The translations under genes were made by a program, and so were the position numbers. Shown here piece by piece: positions 34,950-46,471 of a DNA stretch of 64,000 nucleotides. Location: positions 30,286,833 through 30,350,832 of the forward strand of contig CM038466.1 in the NCBI GenBank assembly GCA_021464415.1, given 5' to 3'. The notes under the pieces are model-generated. The model was not told where the DNA came from, did not search any database, and was given only the letters and a program-made list of their open reading frames with translations. This DNA is from Lonicera japonica (taxonomy: Eukaryota > Streptophyta > Magnoliopsida > Dipsacales > Caprifoliaceae). Each line of letters starts with the position of its first letter. Positions within the stretch are counted from its first letter, which is position 1.

Positions 34950-35500
34950 TGGAGAGGGCTTTATGTTTGGTTTTGCCTCCGGAGAGGGCTTGCGTTACCT
35001 CATTGCCTCTTTCGAGAACTTTCATTTGCTCTACTTGCCTCAGGTGAGAGGACTACCATTGCTACACTGTGCCTCTCTGGGAGGGCTTTGATCTTTTCGC
35101 CTCAGGTGGGAGGACTACCATTACTACACTGTGCTTCTCTGGGAGGGCTTTTGATCTCATTGCCTCTTTCGAGGACTTTCATTTTCTCCATTTGCCTCAG
35201 ATGGGAGGACTACCATTGCTCCACTCGCCTCAGATAGGAGGACTACCATTGCTCCACCGTGCCTCTCCGGGAGGGCTTTTGATCTTCTTGCCTCAAGTGG
35301 GAGGACTACCATTGCTCCATTGTGCCTCTCTGGGAGGGCTTTTGATCTTCTCACCTCAGGTGGGAGGACTACCATTGTTACACTGTGCCTCTCTGGGAGG
35401 GCTTTTGATCTGAAAAAGAAAGAAAATTACCTCTGGGAGGGCTTTTTGTGAGTAATTTTGCCTCTGGCGAGGGCTTGTGCTCGTGATTTGCTTCGAGGAG
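34950..35500 (+). repeat. Degenerate 63-bp tandem repeats with GCCTC core
   Basis: Units alternate GCCTCTCTGGGAGGGCTTTT and GCCTCAGGTGGGAGGACTAC and give a 63-bp higher-order period in which several frames stay open. Ends are ragged (GCCTCTGGCGAGGGC near 35459). Low-complexity reading frames here should not be taken as genes. Confidence 0.75.
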
Positions 35501-36347
35501 GACTTGTGTTGTACTCTGGTAAATTTGGTTGTTTCTCTCTTTAGACTGCTAGAGTGAGAGAGAGAGAGAAATTTTGTGGGAGAAAAAAGCTTCACGGAGT
35601 TTAATCCTTATCTGGATGTCCGTTTTCCTATATCTTTTCGAACTTTACTCTCATGTTTTCCTCGAGTGAAGATACTTCTCTCTGAAGGCCGTTTTCGGAT
35701 ATCTTTTTTCTCTTCGCAGAGTGATGATTCGAGGTTTTCCAAACCATCTCTTCTGTATCATGCTGAAAAGAAAATTTGTTTGAAAGTTCAATCTCTGACC
35801 TCTGTTCTCTTTTTAGTTTTCACTTTTGGTGGGTCCACATCGTATTCTGTTTTTCGATGCCCTTATTTCTCCCTCTTTTGGGAAAGACTTTTCCTGGCCT
35901 TCTCTGTTTTTGACCAGGAGTCTTTTTATCCCTTTGTCGTGATCAGGAGCATTACTCACCCAAAACGAAGCCCTGAGCCGGTTTTGGCCTAGCTGTCACT
36001 TTTGGTGTGGCTCTCCCTGTCATTCTGCATTTCTGTTTCTCTCGCTCGCTCTGGGTGCTCATGCGGGTTCTTTCTCTTTTCTACTTTTTCAATTTTTTCC
36101 ATTCCCGTCTTAATCGGATATTTTGCTTTTTCTTATTGATGGTCTTGGTCTTTTTTGGGAGATCAGAGACTACTTTAACCGTTTCTTTGTTCTCGCATTT
36201 TCGGAGAGATGATTTGGAAGTCTTTTCCTCGAATCTTCATCATGGGTGTGCGGTACTTAGAAAGTTTTTTCGAAAACTGTTTCCCTGAAGCATTCCTGTA
36301 GGAGATAAAATGAGACAAAGGTCAAAAAATCAGGGGAGCGGGCCAAA
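35501..36347 (+). other. Unassigned internal region of the Tat element
   Basis: Carries an open stretch 35576-35992 (+, GTG-started, 138 codons, aromatic-rich) and another at 36007-36288, neither with a recognised domain. It may be the 5' flank of the plus-strand gene that starts at 36573. Confidence 0.4.
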
Positions 36348-36431
36348 TGTCGCGCGACAATTCGGTGGAGATCTCTTTGTCGCGCGACAAAAAGCCCATT
36401 TGTCGCGCGACAAACTGGCTTATTATATAAA
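36348..36431 (+). promoter_or_regulatory. Promoter of the antisense PMD-like gene
   Basis: Three perfect TGTCGCGCGACA palindromes (36348-36359, 36378-36389, 36401-36412), each extended by matching A/T bases, stand upstream of TATATAAA (36424-36431) in plus orientation, followed by a CT-rich leader (36458-36520) and an ATG at 36573. The last palindrome is 11 bp from the TATA box. Motif and spacing copy the LTR promoter (15 bp), but on the opposite strand. Confidence 0.7.
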
Positions 36432-36572
36432 CCCCTTGCTGAGCTCATTCCACCTCATTCTCTCCTTTCTCTTTCTCTCTCTCTCTAGCTCTCTTTCTCT
36501 CTTCTCTTAAGCGCGGAAGCTCTGCAGCTTTTTCCATCTTTCTGACTTTCTCACTACTCTACTTATACATAG

Positions 36573-39500
36573 ATGGACCCTGCACAGCCCGATAGACTGG
36601 AGGGTGACCAGGAGGAGGTCACTTTTACCGATGCTCAGGGTGTTCTCCGGTGCAGGGTGGGCGGACCTCGACTAGTATGGCGAGGATGGGGTGCACCGTG
36701 GTCGGACAGTGGTCTACCGAGACGTTACCCGGGCTGCTCTAGTCCCGGATGTTCCGTGGCTCTTGATGGAGCCCGTTTCTCATGAGATCCGTCGACGGTC
36801 TCTGGTATGTTTTCTTGAAATTCCTTCTTTGTTCGATTATTTCTGTCGTTTCCTGCATGTATTTAAATAATTCTCATATTAGTATGCATGTCTACCTAGA
36901 AATAATGTCTGATTTAGTGAACACATACTTTTACTTGTGATACCCTTTAGGTTTTTAGAAAACTACACAATTTACCCTTAAAACCACATAACTCTCATAA
37001 TTACACCAAAGTACCATCAGGTTTTGGAAAATTACATAATTTACCCCTATAGCCCCATAACTCTCATAATTACACCAAAGTACCCTCAAGTTTTGGAAAA
37101 TTACATAATTTACCCCTATAACCCCATAACTCTCATAATTACACCAAAGTACCCTCAGGTTTTGGAAAATTACATAATTTACCCCTATAGCCCCATAACT
37201 CTCATAATTACACCAAAGTACCCTCAGGTTTTGGAAAATTACATAATTTATCCCTATAACCCCATAACTCTCATAATTACACCAAAGTACCCTCAGGTTT
37301 TGGAAAATTACATAATTTACCCCTTTAATCCCATAACTCTCATAATTACACCAAAATACCCTCAGGTTTTGGAAATTTACATAATTTACCCCTATAATCC
37401 CATAACTCTCATAATTACACCAAGGTACCCCCAAGTTTTGGAAAATTACATAATTTACCCCTATAACCCCATAACTCTCATAATTACACCAAAGTACCCT
37501 CAGGTTTTAGAAAATTACATAATTTACCCTTATAACCCCATAACTCTCATAATTACACCAAAGTACCCTCAAGTTTTGGAAAATTACATAATTTACCCCT
37601 ATAACCCCATAACTCTCATAATTACACCAAAGTACCCTCAAGTTTTGGAAAATTACATAATTTACCCCTATAACCCCATAACTCTCATAATTACATCAAA
37701 GTACCCTCAGGTTTTGGAAAATTATATAATTTACCCCTATAACCCCATAACTCTCATAATTATACCAAAGTACCCTCATGTTTTAGAAAATTACATAATT
37801 TACCCCTATAACCCTATAACTCTCATAATTACACCAAAGTACCCTCAGGTTTTGGAAAATTACATAATTTACGCCTATAACCCCATAACTCTCATAGTTA
37901 CACCAAAGTACCCTCAGGTTTTAGAAAATTACATAATTTACCCCTATAACCCTATAACTCTCATAATTACACTAAAGTAAGCTTAGGTTTTGGAAAATTA
38001 CTTAATTTACCCCTATAACCCCATAACTCTCATAATTACACCAAAGGGTAGGTTACTTATATCTATATTTCTATTTTGCCTGCAATGGATCGGTCGAGGT
38101 TGGGGTTCTCCCAACACCATTTTCTTTAGAGTGGCGACAGGCACCGGCCCCTGTACAGGAGTTGCTCCTTGCGACTTCCTTTGGTTCTCTCTTCGATGCC
38201 CTCCCAAAGCGGGTATCTAGGGCGGCTGTGTTGGTGTCGGCTCTGGCCTATCACTGATGGGATACCACTTATACCTTCTACTGGAGCTGGGGGGAGATGA
38301 CGATGACCCCCCTTAATTTATTTGCTTTGATCGGGATTCCTTCAGGGGGTCCCTATACAGATTGATGTCCCCTTGCGTCTGACGGCAGAGGGTATTATTG
38401 GCGCACTAGGGTGGTTTCCTGAGCGACGGAGTTCGGGCGATACAATCCCTCGGGCTGTTTTGGTCACACGCCTAGCGACAGAGAGAGCCATATTGATTAC
38501 TTCAGGAGCGCCGATGACTCGCTAGGAGGCGCTTCAGTAGGACAGCATCCTTCTCTTACTGACGCTCCACGATTTGTTCGAGGCTCGTGGGGGGACCTGG
38601 CCCATCTCTGGTGGCTGCCCTATCTTCGGGATTTCAGTATTATGTTCGACTACGACTGGGGTTGTTTTATTCTTGCCGTCCTTTATGATGCTATGGACCA
38701 GGTTTCTCGACACTTAGCCCTGAACCTCAAGGGTTTTTCTTTGCTGTGGGAGGTATATACTTCTGTCTCTTATTTCTACTTTAGTTATATTATCTGCTTG
38801 TTTGTTTGCTGATATTCTTTATGTCTCCTCTTCAAAGTTGTTTCGTGGCTTATACCCGTCTGGGTCGCGCCCAAGTGGATCTCCTCATTGAGAATGAGGA
38901 TCAGTTTCCCCTTCTCCGCTGATTCATCGCGGGGAACTATAGGGCTCCCTATTTATACCGGACTCGGGAGACCGGAGCTGCTGCCGTCCATGACCTGCTG
39001 GAGGAGCAGGTAAATATCTTAGTATTCTTTCTTTTCAATAAATAAATAAATAAAATAGAATATAAATAACTGAAATAAAAATTTGTTCTTTTTTTAGATT
39101 GAGTGGGCCCCCTGGGGTGATTTGGGTCTCCATTTCGGGTATGGCCAGGCTTTGACTGTTTTGAGGACCAGGCGGCTTATCCGGGACGAGTATGGTCTTC
39201 ATTTCTACTTGGGCGAGAGAGTTATTCACCAGCACACACCGGCCCAGTGGCCCCGAGTTCCTTTGTTTTCGCCGGTTCTGATAAGGCAGACGGGTGAGAT
39301 CAACCCGGTGTCGGTGTAGGCATTGGTCGACGGGCTCAATTTTTAAACTTTCACCGAGGAGGGAGATTATGTTGTCTTTGCTACCTATTATTTGATGAGG
39401 GAGACGAAGGGGACTCGAGGACGGGTCTTCTACGAGAGGTACCGGGCGTTGGGAGGCGATCCCAACTACATACGAGGATAGACTCATTTGTCCCAGACGG

Positions 39501-40690
39501 TTCCCGGTCAGCTGCCGCCTGTCCTCGATTAGAGGGACAATATTTTAGATTCTAATGACGATGACCCTGAGGGAGAGAGGGACGTCCCTGCTAGTGCTGA
39601 AGGAGGCAATGATAGGCCCGAGGGAGGTGATGATAGACCCGAGGGCGGTGAGGGAGGTGGGGCAGCGGCTGTTCCAAAGCAGCCTCCTCAGACGACGCCT
39701 ATGGAGGAGCAGCATGCTGAGGGTTTTGAGTTTTCCACCGGTCCGTCAGTATCACTTGGGGTAGTTTTTGAGGCTACTGAGGCTGCTGAGAGAGAGGGAG
39801 CAATCATTTCTGAGCGATCCTGGGAGCCTACAGACCTCGGGGTTAATTATGAGTAGTTTGGGCGGACCCCTCCTGCTGCTGCTGCCACTCCTTCTAGTGG
39901 AGTCCCCTCTCTGCGAGCGACGGCCGTTGTGGATCCTTCCGGCGTCCGTACTTATGCTAAGTTGACTCCACTTTTGTCGACTACTATAGGCTCTTCGGCC
40001 TGATCTCCAGGTCTCGGGGGTTCTTCTTTCCGGCCTCTTTTGTTCCCGATTTGCGAGGATGGTGGGTCTACTTCAGCTGCTATGCCGGCGGGTTCGTCTG
40101 TTCATCCGATAAATTTACCGCCACTTCCTCGGGACATCTCTTATGTCGGTGCCGGTCTACGTCGATATATGGTGCCCGAGTATCCTCTTCTTGAGGATAC
40201 GTTTGACTACTTGGGTGGTCGCCCTGATGATGAGGTATATGCTTTTTCTTCCCTCAATATCCCATCATATCTATATTTATTTATTTTAACTGTGCTGATT
40301 CATTTTCTTTTTCTTTTTCAGCGGGTGTGTGTGTGTGTAGCGGACCTGAGAGCTTGACATTCCCAGTATCTTTACAGCTGGAACCTGCTCCAGTACGTTG
40401 GTTGAGACCCCACGTTATACATGCATGATTATCAGAAGGCGATCGATGTTTCTCTGTGGGCAGATGACCCTCTGTCTTCTTCTCGTGCTCGGACGGAGTC
40501 CTGGAGGAGCACTAGTCGGACTTCTAGGCGATCTCGGTCTTCGGTGATTCACCCCACAGCTTCGGTCCAGTCGACGGGGCCTTCTTAGGCAACAGTTCCT
40601 TCTCATCCGGATGTCCCAGCAGTCGATCCTACTCCAGAGGAGGGTTCTGGTGATAGTGGTAGCGTGTCAAAGTGCGCTAGGATAGATTAG
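36573..40690 (+). pseudogene. Antisense plant-mobile-domain (MAIN-like) gene, decayed
   Basis: Inside the Tat element, opposite to gag-pol. Probable exons: 36573-36804, 38130-38752, 38838-39009, 39098-40234 and from 40322, each with GT donors or polypyrimidine-AG acceptors. Exon 2 gives SFGSLFDALPKRVSRAAVLV, then WSWGEMTMTPLNLFALIGIP and LPYLRDFSIMFDYDWGCFI. These match the plant mobile domain pattern (a GEMT-x-T-L core with a leucine-rich LLGLP, later a YDWG block). Exon 3 reads LGRAQVDLLIENEDQFPLL and exon 4 IEWAPWGDLGLHFGYG. Stops interrupt it (exon 2 twice, exon 3 once, exon 4 once or more) and exon 1 needs a frame change, so it is not translatable as is. PMD proteins such as MAIN and MAIL1 act in genome stability and transposon silencing in Arabidopsis; PMD copies are known in other transposons. 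Family call is from motif memory. Confidence 0.65.
36941..38047. repeat. 69-bp minisatellite, about 16 units
   Basis: Each unit reads GGTTTTGGAAAATTACATAA, TTTACCCCTATAACCCCATA, ACTCTCATAATTACACCAAA and GTACCCTCA. Units are nearly identical with scattered transitions. Because 69 is divisible by 3, long open frames exist on both strands (37024-37980 plus, 37434-36955 minus); these are repeat artefacts. It fills the first intron of the antisense PMD-like gene. Confidence 0.9.
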
Positions 40691-41006
40691 TTTTATTTTC
40701 CTGCATTTAGTTAGTTCAGACATATATGTAATTTTTTTATGTAGACAGAAATTTAGTTTTGAAAACTGTTCTTTTATTGGATTTAAGAAAAATCTTTATT
40801 TGTGTCTGATGATATATTTTTATTCTCTACCTGTGAAAAATATATTTATATGAATCAGTAATTTAGGAGCCATACCTTGTAACGCAGTGATACTTAGGGT
40901 CCCTGCAAAAGAACATAGTGAGCACAAATGTATTCAAAAGTGATTCTTTTGGCAAGAATGACTCTTATGTGTAAGGAGGCAAAAATAGGGTGACACCAGA
41001 GGGGAT

Positions 41007-41018
41007 TGTCGCGCAACA
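41007..41018 (+). promoter_or_regulatory. Single palindrome copy before the DUF7745-like ORF
   Basis: TGTCGCGCAACA, one base from the perfect TGTCGCGCGACA, lies about 20 bp upstream of the open frame beginning near 41039. No clear TATA box accompanies it. Confidence 0.4.
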
Positions 41019-41038
41019 ATCCTTTTTGGATATAGGGA

Positions 41039-42269
41039 TTGTATTATGTTAAAGCCCGAGATGCTCTGATAACTTCTGAGAATGGCTTGAACTTTTGTGC
41101 ATTCAGTCCTTTAGCGGGTTGGTGCCATCGTCCTGTAAATTTTTTCTTTTTGCTAGGCGCTTTGTATTTCTGGAGCCCTGCTGATCATCTTTTCCGCTTC
41201 GGGCTAGGTGAGCTCTGCCCGACTTACGAAGAGTTTTTCTGGTTGTTGCGTTCTGACGTCTTTCTCTCGATGGCTGTTCCTATAGAAGAAATTGGTCATT
41301 GAGATATGCTGATTGCTCTGTTAGCCATTCCCCAAGAGGCCTGTGATGGTTTTATTAACGACGGGCTTTTTGACCTCCACAAAATGGTGAGGTTCTTTCA
41401 TCGTTATGAAGAGAAAGCTTCTTATAGTGTGGGGCGTACTGCGGCGGCCTTGATCTGTCTTGTTTCTAATATGCTAGTGGTGACGGGCTCTTCCCGTGTC
41501 GATCCGACTATTCTGAGTTTGATTTACCATGCTAGGAATGGGGAGTCCATAGTGCCTATCGTTCTTGCAGAAACTCTGAATGGCCTAGATGATCTCCAAA
41601 GAGGAGCTTCACCCTTCTTTCGGGGAAGCCCGCGTTTGCTATACATGTGGTTGTTGGAGCGTTTCCGATCGGTGGGTTTTAACGGGGTTCGGCTTGACAA
41701 CCCGACGCACTTTTCTCGTCGTCTCCTCTTTGGTGCTTTGACCATGTCTTCCTCTGATTCGACGGTGTAGTTTTCGGAGAATTTTTGGGCTATTCGCTGG
41801 AATATTCCTTGGTGGAAACTGAGGGCGATGGTGCTTAGTACTGGGGGGCAGAATTACGTTCGGCTCCGTGGGCTCTGGTTCACTTCTTTTTATTTCCCAG
41901 GACGTCTTCTTCGGCAGTTCAATGTTCCTCAGGACATTCCCCTTAGCCTAAACAACTTTTCTTCAGAATCTAAGTTTGTGACCCCTCATGTTTCTTTATC
42001 AGTGGAGAGAATGTGGCGTACTCGACGGACTCGTCAGTTCAACTATGCCCATTTTGGTATTTCCAGGCCCCTCCGAGCTGACATCATCCGTTCTCGTTGG
42101 GGGTCTTTAGAGGGGGAGCTGATTGATGATCCCTTCTAAATGGAGTGGTTCCGGTTTATGAACTCCGAGCCCACAGAGGAGAGCATTGTCTTTGCGTACC
42201 AGATCCTGGATGAGGCTCGAATTGGCTTGGCTACTGAGGACCCTTCTTGGCCAACCCCTAGGGATTAGG
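41039..42269 (+). pseudogene. Antisense DUF7745-like ORF, broken by stops
   Basis: One plus-strand frame continues through 41039-42269 apart from stops at 41300, 41768 and 42137 (approximate), each of the kind produced by one transition from a sense codon. It reads PADHLFRFGLGELCPTYEEF, a charged middle, SIVPIVLAETLNGLDDL and FFRGSPRLLYMWLLERF, ending near WPTPRD and a stop. A wide ELCPT-x-EEF block followed by a PI-x-LAET block and a PLLY-x-W block is what I recall for the plant DUF7745 domain, often met beside retrotransposons. Function unknown. It is convergent with gag-pol, which ends at 42488. Near 400 codons in total. Confidence 0.5.
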
Positions 42270-42487
42270 TTTTTCTGTATGTTGTATCTCTTTTGTAACT
42301 TTCGGTGTTCTGAACCACTTTAATAATATACGAGGGACTGTTTTATGGGAAATAAATTTCTTTACAAAGTTTAAACCGGGCCTGAAGTCACTTCTCAGGT
42401 TGCCTACGTTCCCCTTTTTGATTTTTCAAAAACACCAATTTGAGTTGGGGCTCAGGTTTACGTAGTTCTTATCTATACATGTTACAT

Positions 42488-43372
42488 CTATTGGTAATAC
42501 TTCTTCAGTCGGTCCATGTTGACTGGTGAATGCAGTAATTGTCCGTCAAAATCTATGAGTATGGTGGCACCCCCTGTATCGATCTCTTTGACGATGCATG
42601 GCCCTGTCCACTTCTGCCCGAACTTTCCCCTTGGGTCTCTGGCTGGCTCTCGAATTTCTTTTAGCACGATGTCGTTCTTATTGATACCCTGAGTCTTAAC
42701 TTTCTGGTTAAATGCTCGAGCAATTCTCTTCTGATACCCTTGGTGGTGGTACACGGCTTTCAATCTCTTCTCATCTAGTAGGGCCAGCTCGTTATATCGT
42801 GCCTGGACCCACTCCAGTTCATTGACTTGATTCTCTAGCATTACTCTGAGAGATGGGACCTCTAACTCAACAGGGAGGACTACTTCTATCCCGTATGTAA
42901 GTGAAAATGGGGTTGCCCCAGTAGAGGCCCTCTCAGTGGTGCGGTATCTCCACAATGCATATGGCAATTTCTCGGGCCAGTCTCGACAGGTGTCGATCAT
43001 CTTGCTTAGAATATTCTCTAAATTCTTGTTGGCGGCCTCAACTGTCCCATTGGTTTGTGGTCTATATGGCGAAGATTTGTGTCGGGTGATATCGTATTCC
43101 TCCATGACTGTATTAGCCTCTCCTTCGAAGTGAGTGCCGTTGTCTGAGATGATCTCGTGTGGGACCCCATATCGGCAGATGATATTCCGTTTGATGAATC
43201 GGGTAACTTTTATGGCGTCAAGGGTTTGGAAAGACTCGGCTTCTACCCATTTGGTGAAGTAGTCGATGGCCACTAGTATGAATTCATGGCCGTTGCTTGT
43301 CTTAGGCGAAATCTTTCCAATAACGTCGATTCCCCAGGTTGCGAAAGGCCAGGGAGCAGTCATGTTGTACAA
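42488..43372 (-). pseudogene. Tat integrase core and C-terminus
   Basis: About 294 codons. The catalytic triad is visible as GIDVIG (first Asp), DNGTHF (second Asp) and VEAANKNLENIL (Glu), with the typical SPYRPQTNGT block before the Glu. It continues to the C-terminal GPCIVKEIDTGGATIL region and ends NMDRLKKYYQ. The integrase inserts element cDNA into the genome. It is separated from the upstream frame by a stop between 43391 and 43372, so the polyprotein cannot be read through. The end faces the antisense genes. Confidence 0.85.
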
Positions 43373-43390
43373 CTCTTTCGGAGGAAGCTT

Positions 43391-45346
43391 CTAGGATTTA
43401 GCGTAGATTTGGCACTTGTGACAACGGCGTACGTGGTTAACGCAGTCGTTTTGCAAGGTAGACCAGTAATAACCTTGTCTGATGATTTTACGGGCAAGTG
43501 TATGGCCGCTTATTTGAAGTCCACAATCGCCCCCATGTATCTGGTCCATTATTTTGACAGATTTTTCTCTAGTGAGACATTGGAGATGGGCTCCGTCGTA
43601 ATTCCTCTTATATAGCCTTCCGGCACAAAGTATGAACCCTGATGATAATCTCCTGAGTGCGACCCGTGTTCTCTTGTCTGTTTGCTCGGGATACTGATGG
43701 TTTTTCAACAGGTTCCAGATGTCGTAAAACCAAGTGGTTGAGTCCCCATTCTTTTCATTCTCCACCTCCAGGGCCATGCAGTATGCTGGACCTGATCTTC
43801 TTTGTACCGTAAGAGTTATTTCTTCCATCCCCTCCGAGATATCGATCATAGATGCCAGGGTTGCTAGCGCGTCAGCAAAACTGTTTTGTGACCTGGGGAC
43901 ATAGTAAAACTCCGAACGCTCAAATCTTCCTGCGACATCCTCTAGTCGGGCAAGGTAGGGGACTAACTTTTTATCTCTGATCTTCCATTCCTTTAGAACT
44001 TGGTGGACCACTAATGCTAAATCTCCGTACACTTGTATTCTCCTTATACCTTTTTGGAGCGCGATCTCTAATCCAATTATACAGGGTTCATACTCGGCCA
44101 TGTTGTTGGTGCAGAAGAAGTCTAGACGATACGATACCGGGGAATGAGTTTGGTCTAGAGAGACTAACAGGATGCCTATCTCGTTCCCGTTTCGGTTGGC
44201 GGCCCTGTCAAAGTACAATTTCCAGTCTTCATCGATTTTAACATTCATGATAGTTTCGTCTGGGAATTCGGCTTCTTCTAATATATCCCCTAATATTGGA
44301 TTGTGGGCCAGGTAATTAGCTATGATCTTGCCTTTGACTGCCTTCTGGGTCATGTAGGTGATGTCGAATTCGAAGAGCAAGAATAACCATTTTGTCATAC
44401 GGTTCGAGAAAGCTGATTTTTCAAAGAGGTATTTTAACGAATCAATTCGTGATGTCAGGATGACCGAGAAAGCCAGCATGTAATGCCGTAATTTTTGTGT
44501 TACCCAGACGAGGGCGGTGCATGAATTCTCTAATGGCGTGTAGTTTATCTCAAATGGGAACAGTTTCTTGCTGATGTAGTAGACGGTCTGCTCTTTCCGT
44601 GTATCGGTCAGATGTTGGGCCAGCATGGCCCCTGCAGCCGAATCGATGACGGTCAGGTATAGAATTAGTGGCAGTCCGGTCTGTGGTGGGGCTAACACTG
44701 GGGGTTTGGAGAGGTAGTCTTTTATTCTATCAAAAGCTTTCTGGCACTGATCGTTCCATTCTTCTGGTGAAGACTTCCTCAGGAGTTTGAAGATGGGTTC
44801 GCATGTCTGGGTAAGCTGAGAGATGAACCTGTTGATGTACTGTAAATTACTCAAAAATTCCCGGACTTCTTTCTCGGTACGAGGCTCGGGCATGTCTCGG
44901 ATAGCTCGAACTTTGGCAGGGTCTACCTCGATTCCCTTTTTACTGATGACATAACCCAAGAGTTTTCCTTTGGTTACCTCGAACACACATTTCTGCGGAT
45001 TAAGTTTCATCTGGTTTTGGCGGAGGCGGTCAAAAAAGGCTCGCAAGGCTGGTACATGGCATTCCCTCTCCTTTAATTTGATTATCATGTCGTCTAAATA
45101 TACTTCTACTTCTTTATGAATCATGTCGTGGAAGATAGTTGTGGTTTCCCTCTGATATGTTGCCCCTGCATTCTTTAGCCCGAATGGCATAACGGTGTAA
45201 CAATATGTTCCCCATGGTGTGATAAATGCTGTTTTCTCCTGGTGATCCGAGTGTATCTTGATCTGATTATACCCGACAAAACCATCTATGAACGATTTTA
45301 AGGCATGATTGGCGGTATTATCCACTATCAAATCAATGTTGGGCAA
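43391..45346 (-). pseudogene. Tat reverse transcriptase, RNase H, second RNase H, integrase zinc finger
   Basis: About 651 codons open. Reverse transcriptase: MPFGLKNAGATYQR and the active-site VEVYLDDMIIK, then LLGYVISKKGIEVDP. First RNase H: YYISKKLFPFEINYTPLENS and FDITYMTQKAVKGK. A second, archaeal-type RNase H follows (WKLYFDRAANRNGNEIGILL, CTNNMAEYE, VYGDLALVVHQV); here the usual FDGA is FDRA and GDS is GDL, so it may be inactive. Last, the integrase HHCC finger (HGGDCGLQISGHT, CVNHVRRCHKC). A second RNase H before integrase is the hallmark of the Tat clade. A stop just upstream (near 45380) separates it from the region at 45383-46066. Confidence 0.88.
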
Positions 45347-45382
45347 TGGGAAATCATCTTTTGGGCAAGTTTTATTGAGATC

Positions 45383-46066
45383 TCAGTAATCTACGCACAT
45401 GCGGACTTTTCTATTTGCTTTTGGGACGGGTACAATGTTGACTAACCATGAAGGGTACTCGATCACCCGCAAGAACCCCACACTCAATTGTTTCATCACT
45501 TCTTCTTTTACTTTTAGGGACCATTCTGGCGTAAGTTTTCTTAATTTCTGCTTGACAGGCCTGAATTCTGGCTTGGTGTGTATCTCTTGCATGACTATTT
45601 GGCTATTCAAACCTGGCGTATCTGCATAGGACCAGGCAAAGATGTCCACGTACTCATTCAGAGTTTGTGTGAATTCCTGTTTTTCTGTCTCACTTAAACT
45701 TGCCCCAATATTGACCTCTTTCCTTTCCTCTTTCGTCCCGAGATTAATTACAAGAGTGTCTCCTTCCTCGCTCTGTATACGCTGCTCATCCCGTTCAGGG
45801 TGTTCGTTTAGTCTTTTCAACTCCATATAAGCAATTATAGAATTAAAATTAACAGGATAACGCAAAACATAGTCTTCTTCATTGATAATAGTGCTTACAG
45901 GTACAAGTTTAAAAAGTAAATCTAGGAGTGACTCCTCCCTAGCCTTACCCTCACTCTTATCTCTCACCCTTATAATTTCACTCTTTCTCCCCTTTTCTTG
46001 GTAATCTAGATCAGCGTGTATTAAGTGTTCCGGATCGTCCATTAGCTCCTCCTCCCCTAGGGCCAT
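45383..46066 (-). pseudogene. Tat linker and start of reverse transcriptase
   Basis: About 227 codons. The end reads PSWLVNIVPVPKANRKVRMC, the first conserved reverse transcriptase block, then meets a TGA where the block should continue; the stop is one transition from Arg. The N-terminal part is a charged spacer usual between protease and reverse transcriptase in Tat elements. DNA at 46067-46307 continues the spacer in other frames. Confidence 0.75.
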
Positions 46067-46471
46067 GACGTCGAAGAGATGTCTGATCAGTTCTTCCTTT
46101 TCATCTTCCTTGTCTTCATTTTCTTCCCTCAGCCAGATCGTTAACTTGGTAGAGAAGCTGTGTATAGTGTTCTCTTTGATATAAATGTCCTCTTCATAGT
46201 AGATTTTCCATTCTGGAAGGTTATCTCCATCGTCGTTTCTCTAAGGCTCTTGAAAGCCGCAAAAGGAAAAGTCATCTCCTTCTTTAATAAAAAACCCATT
46301 TAGAGAGCTAAAACTCGGATATTGATGCCCCTGGCTTGTTTTTTTTATCGTCTTCCTCGGTGCATTGGTACCCTAATCCTTCTTTCTCACACCTTGTTAC
46401 TGGTTCTAAAGCCTGAAGCAACCCTGGCTGCCCCATTCCCAGACTGGCTCCAAATAAATATTTCATCATTC

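Noticed and set aside
35069..35413. 114-codon plus-strand ORF with repeated GGLPLLHCASLGGLL
   Set aside because: Direct product of the 63-bp repeat; no domain, no independent start or leader.
37024..37980. 318-codon plus-strand ORF of repeated LENYIIYPYNPITLI units and its minus-strand counterpart
   Set aside because: It is the 69-bp minisatellite read in frame; a repeat length divisible by three keeps any frame open, and both strands are open equally.
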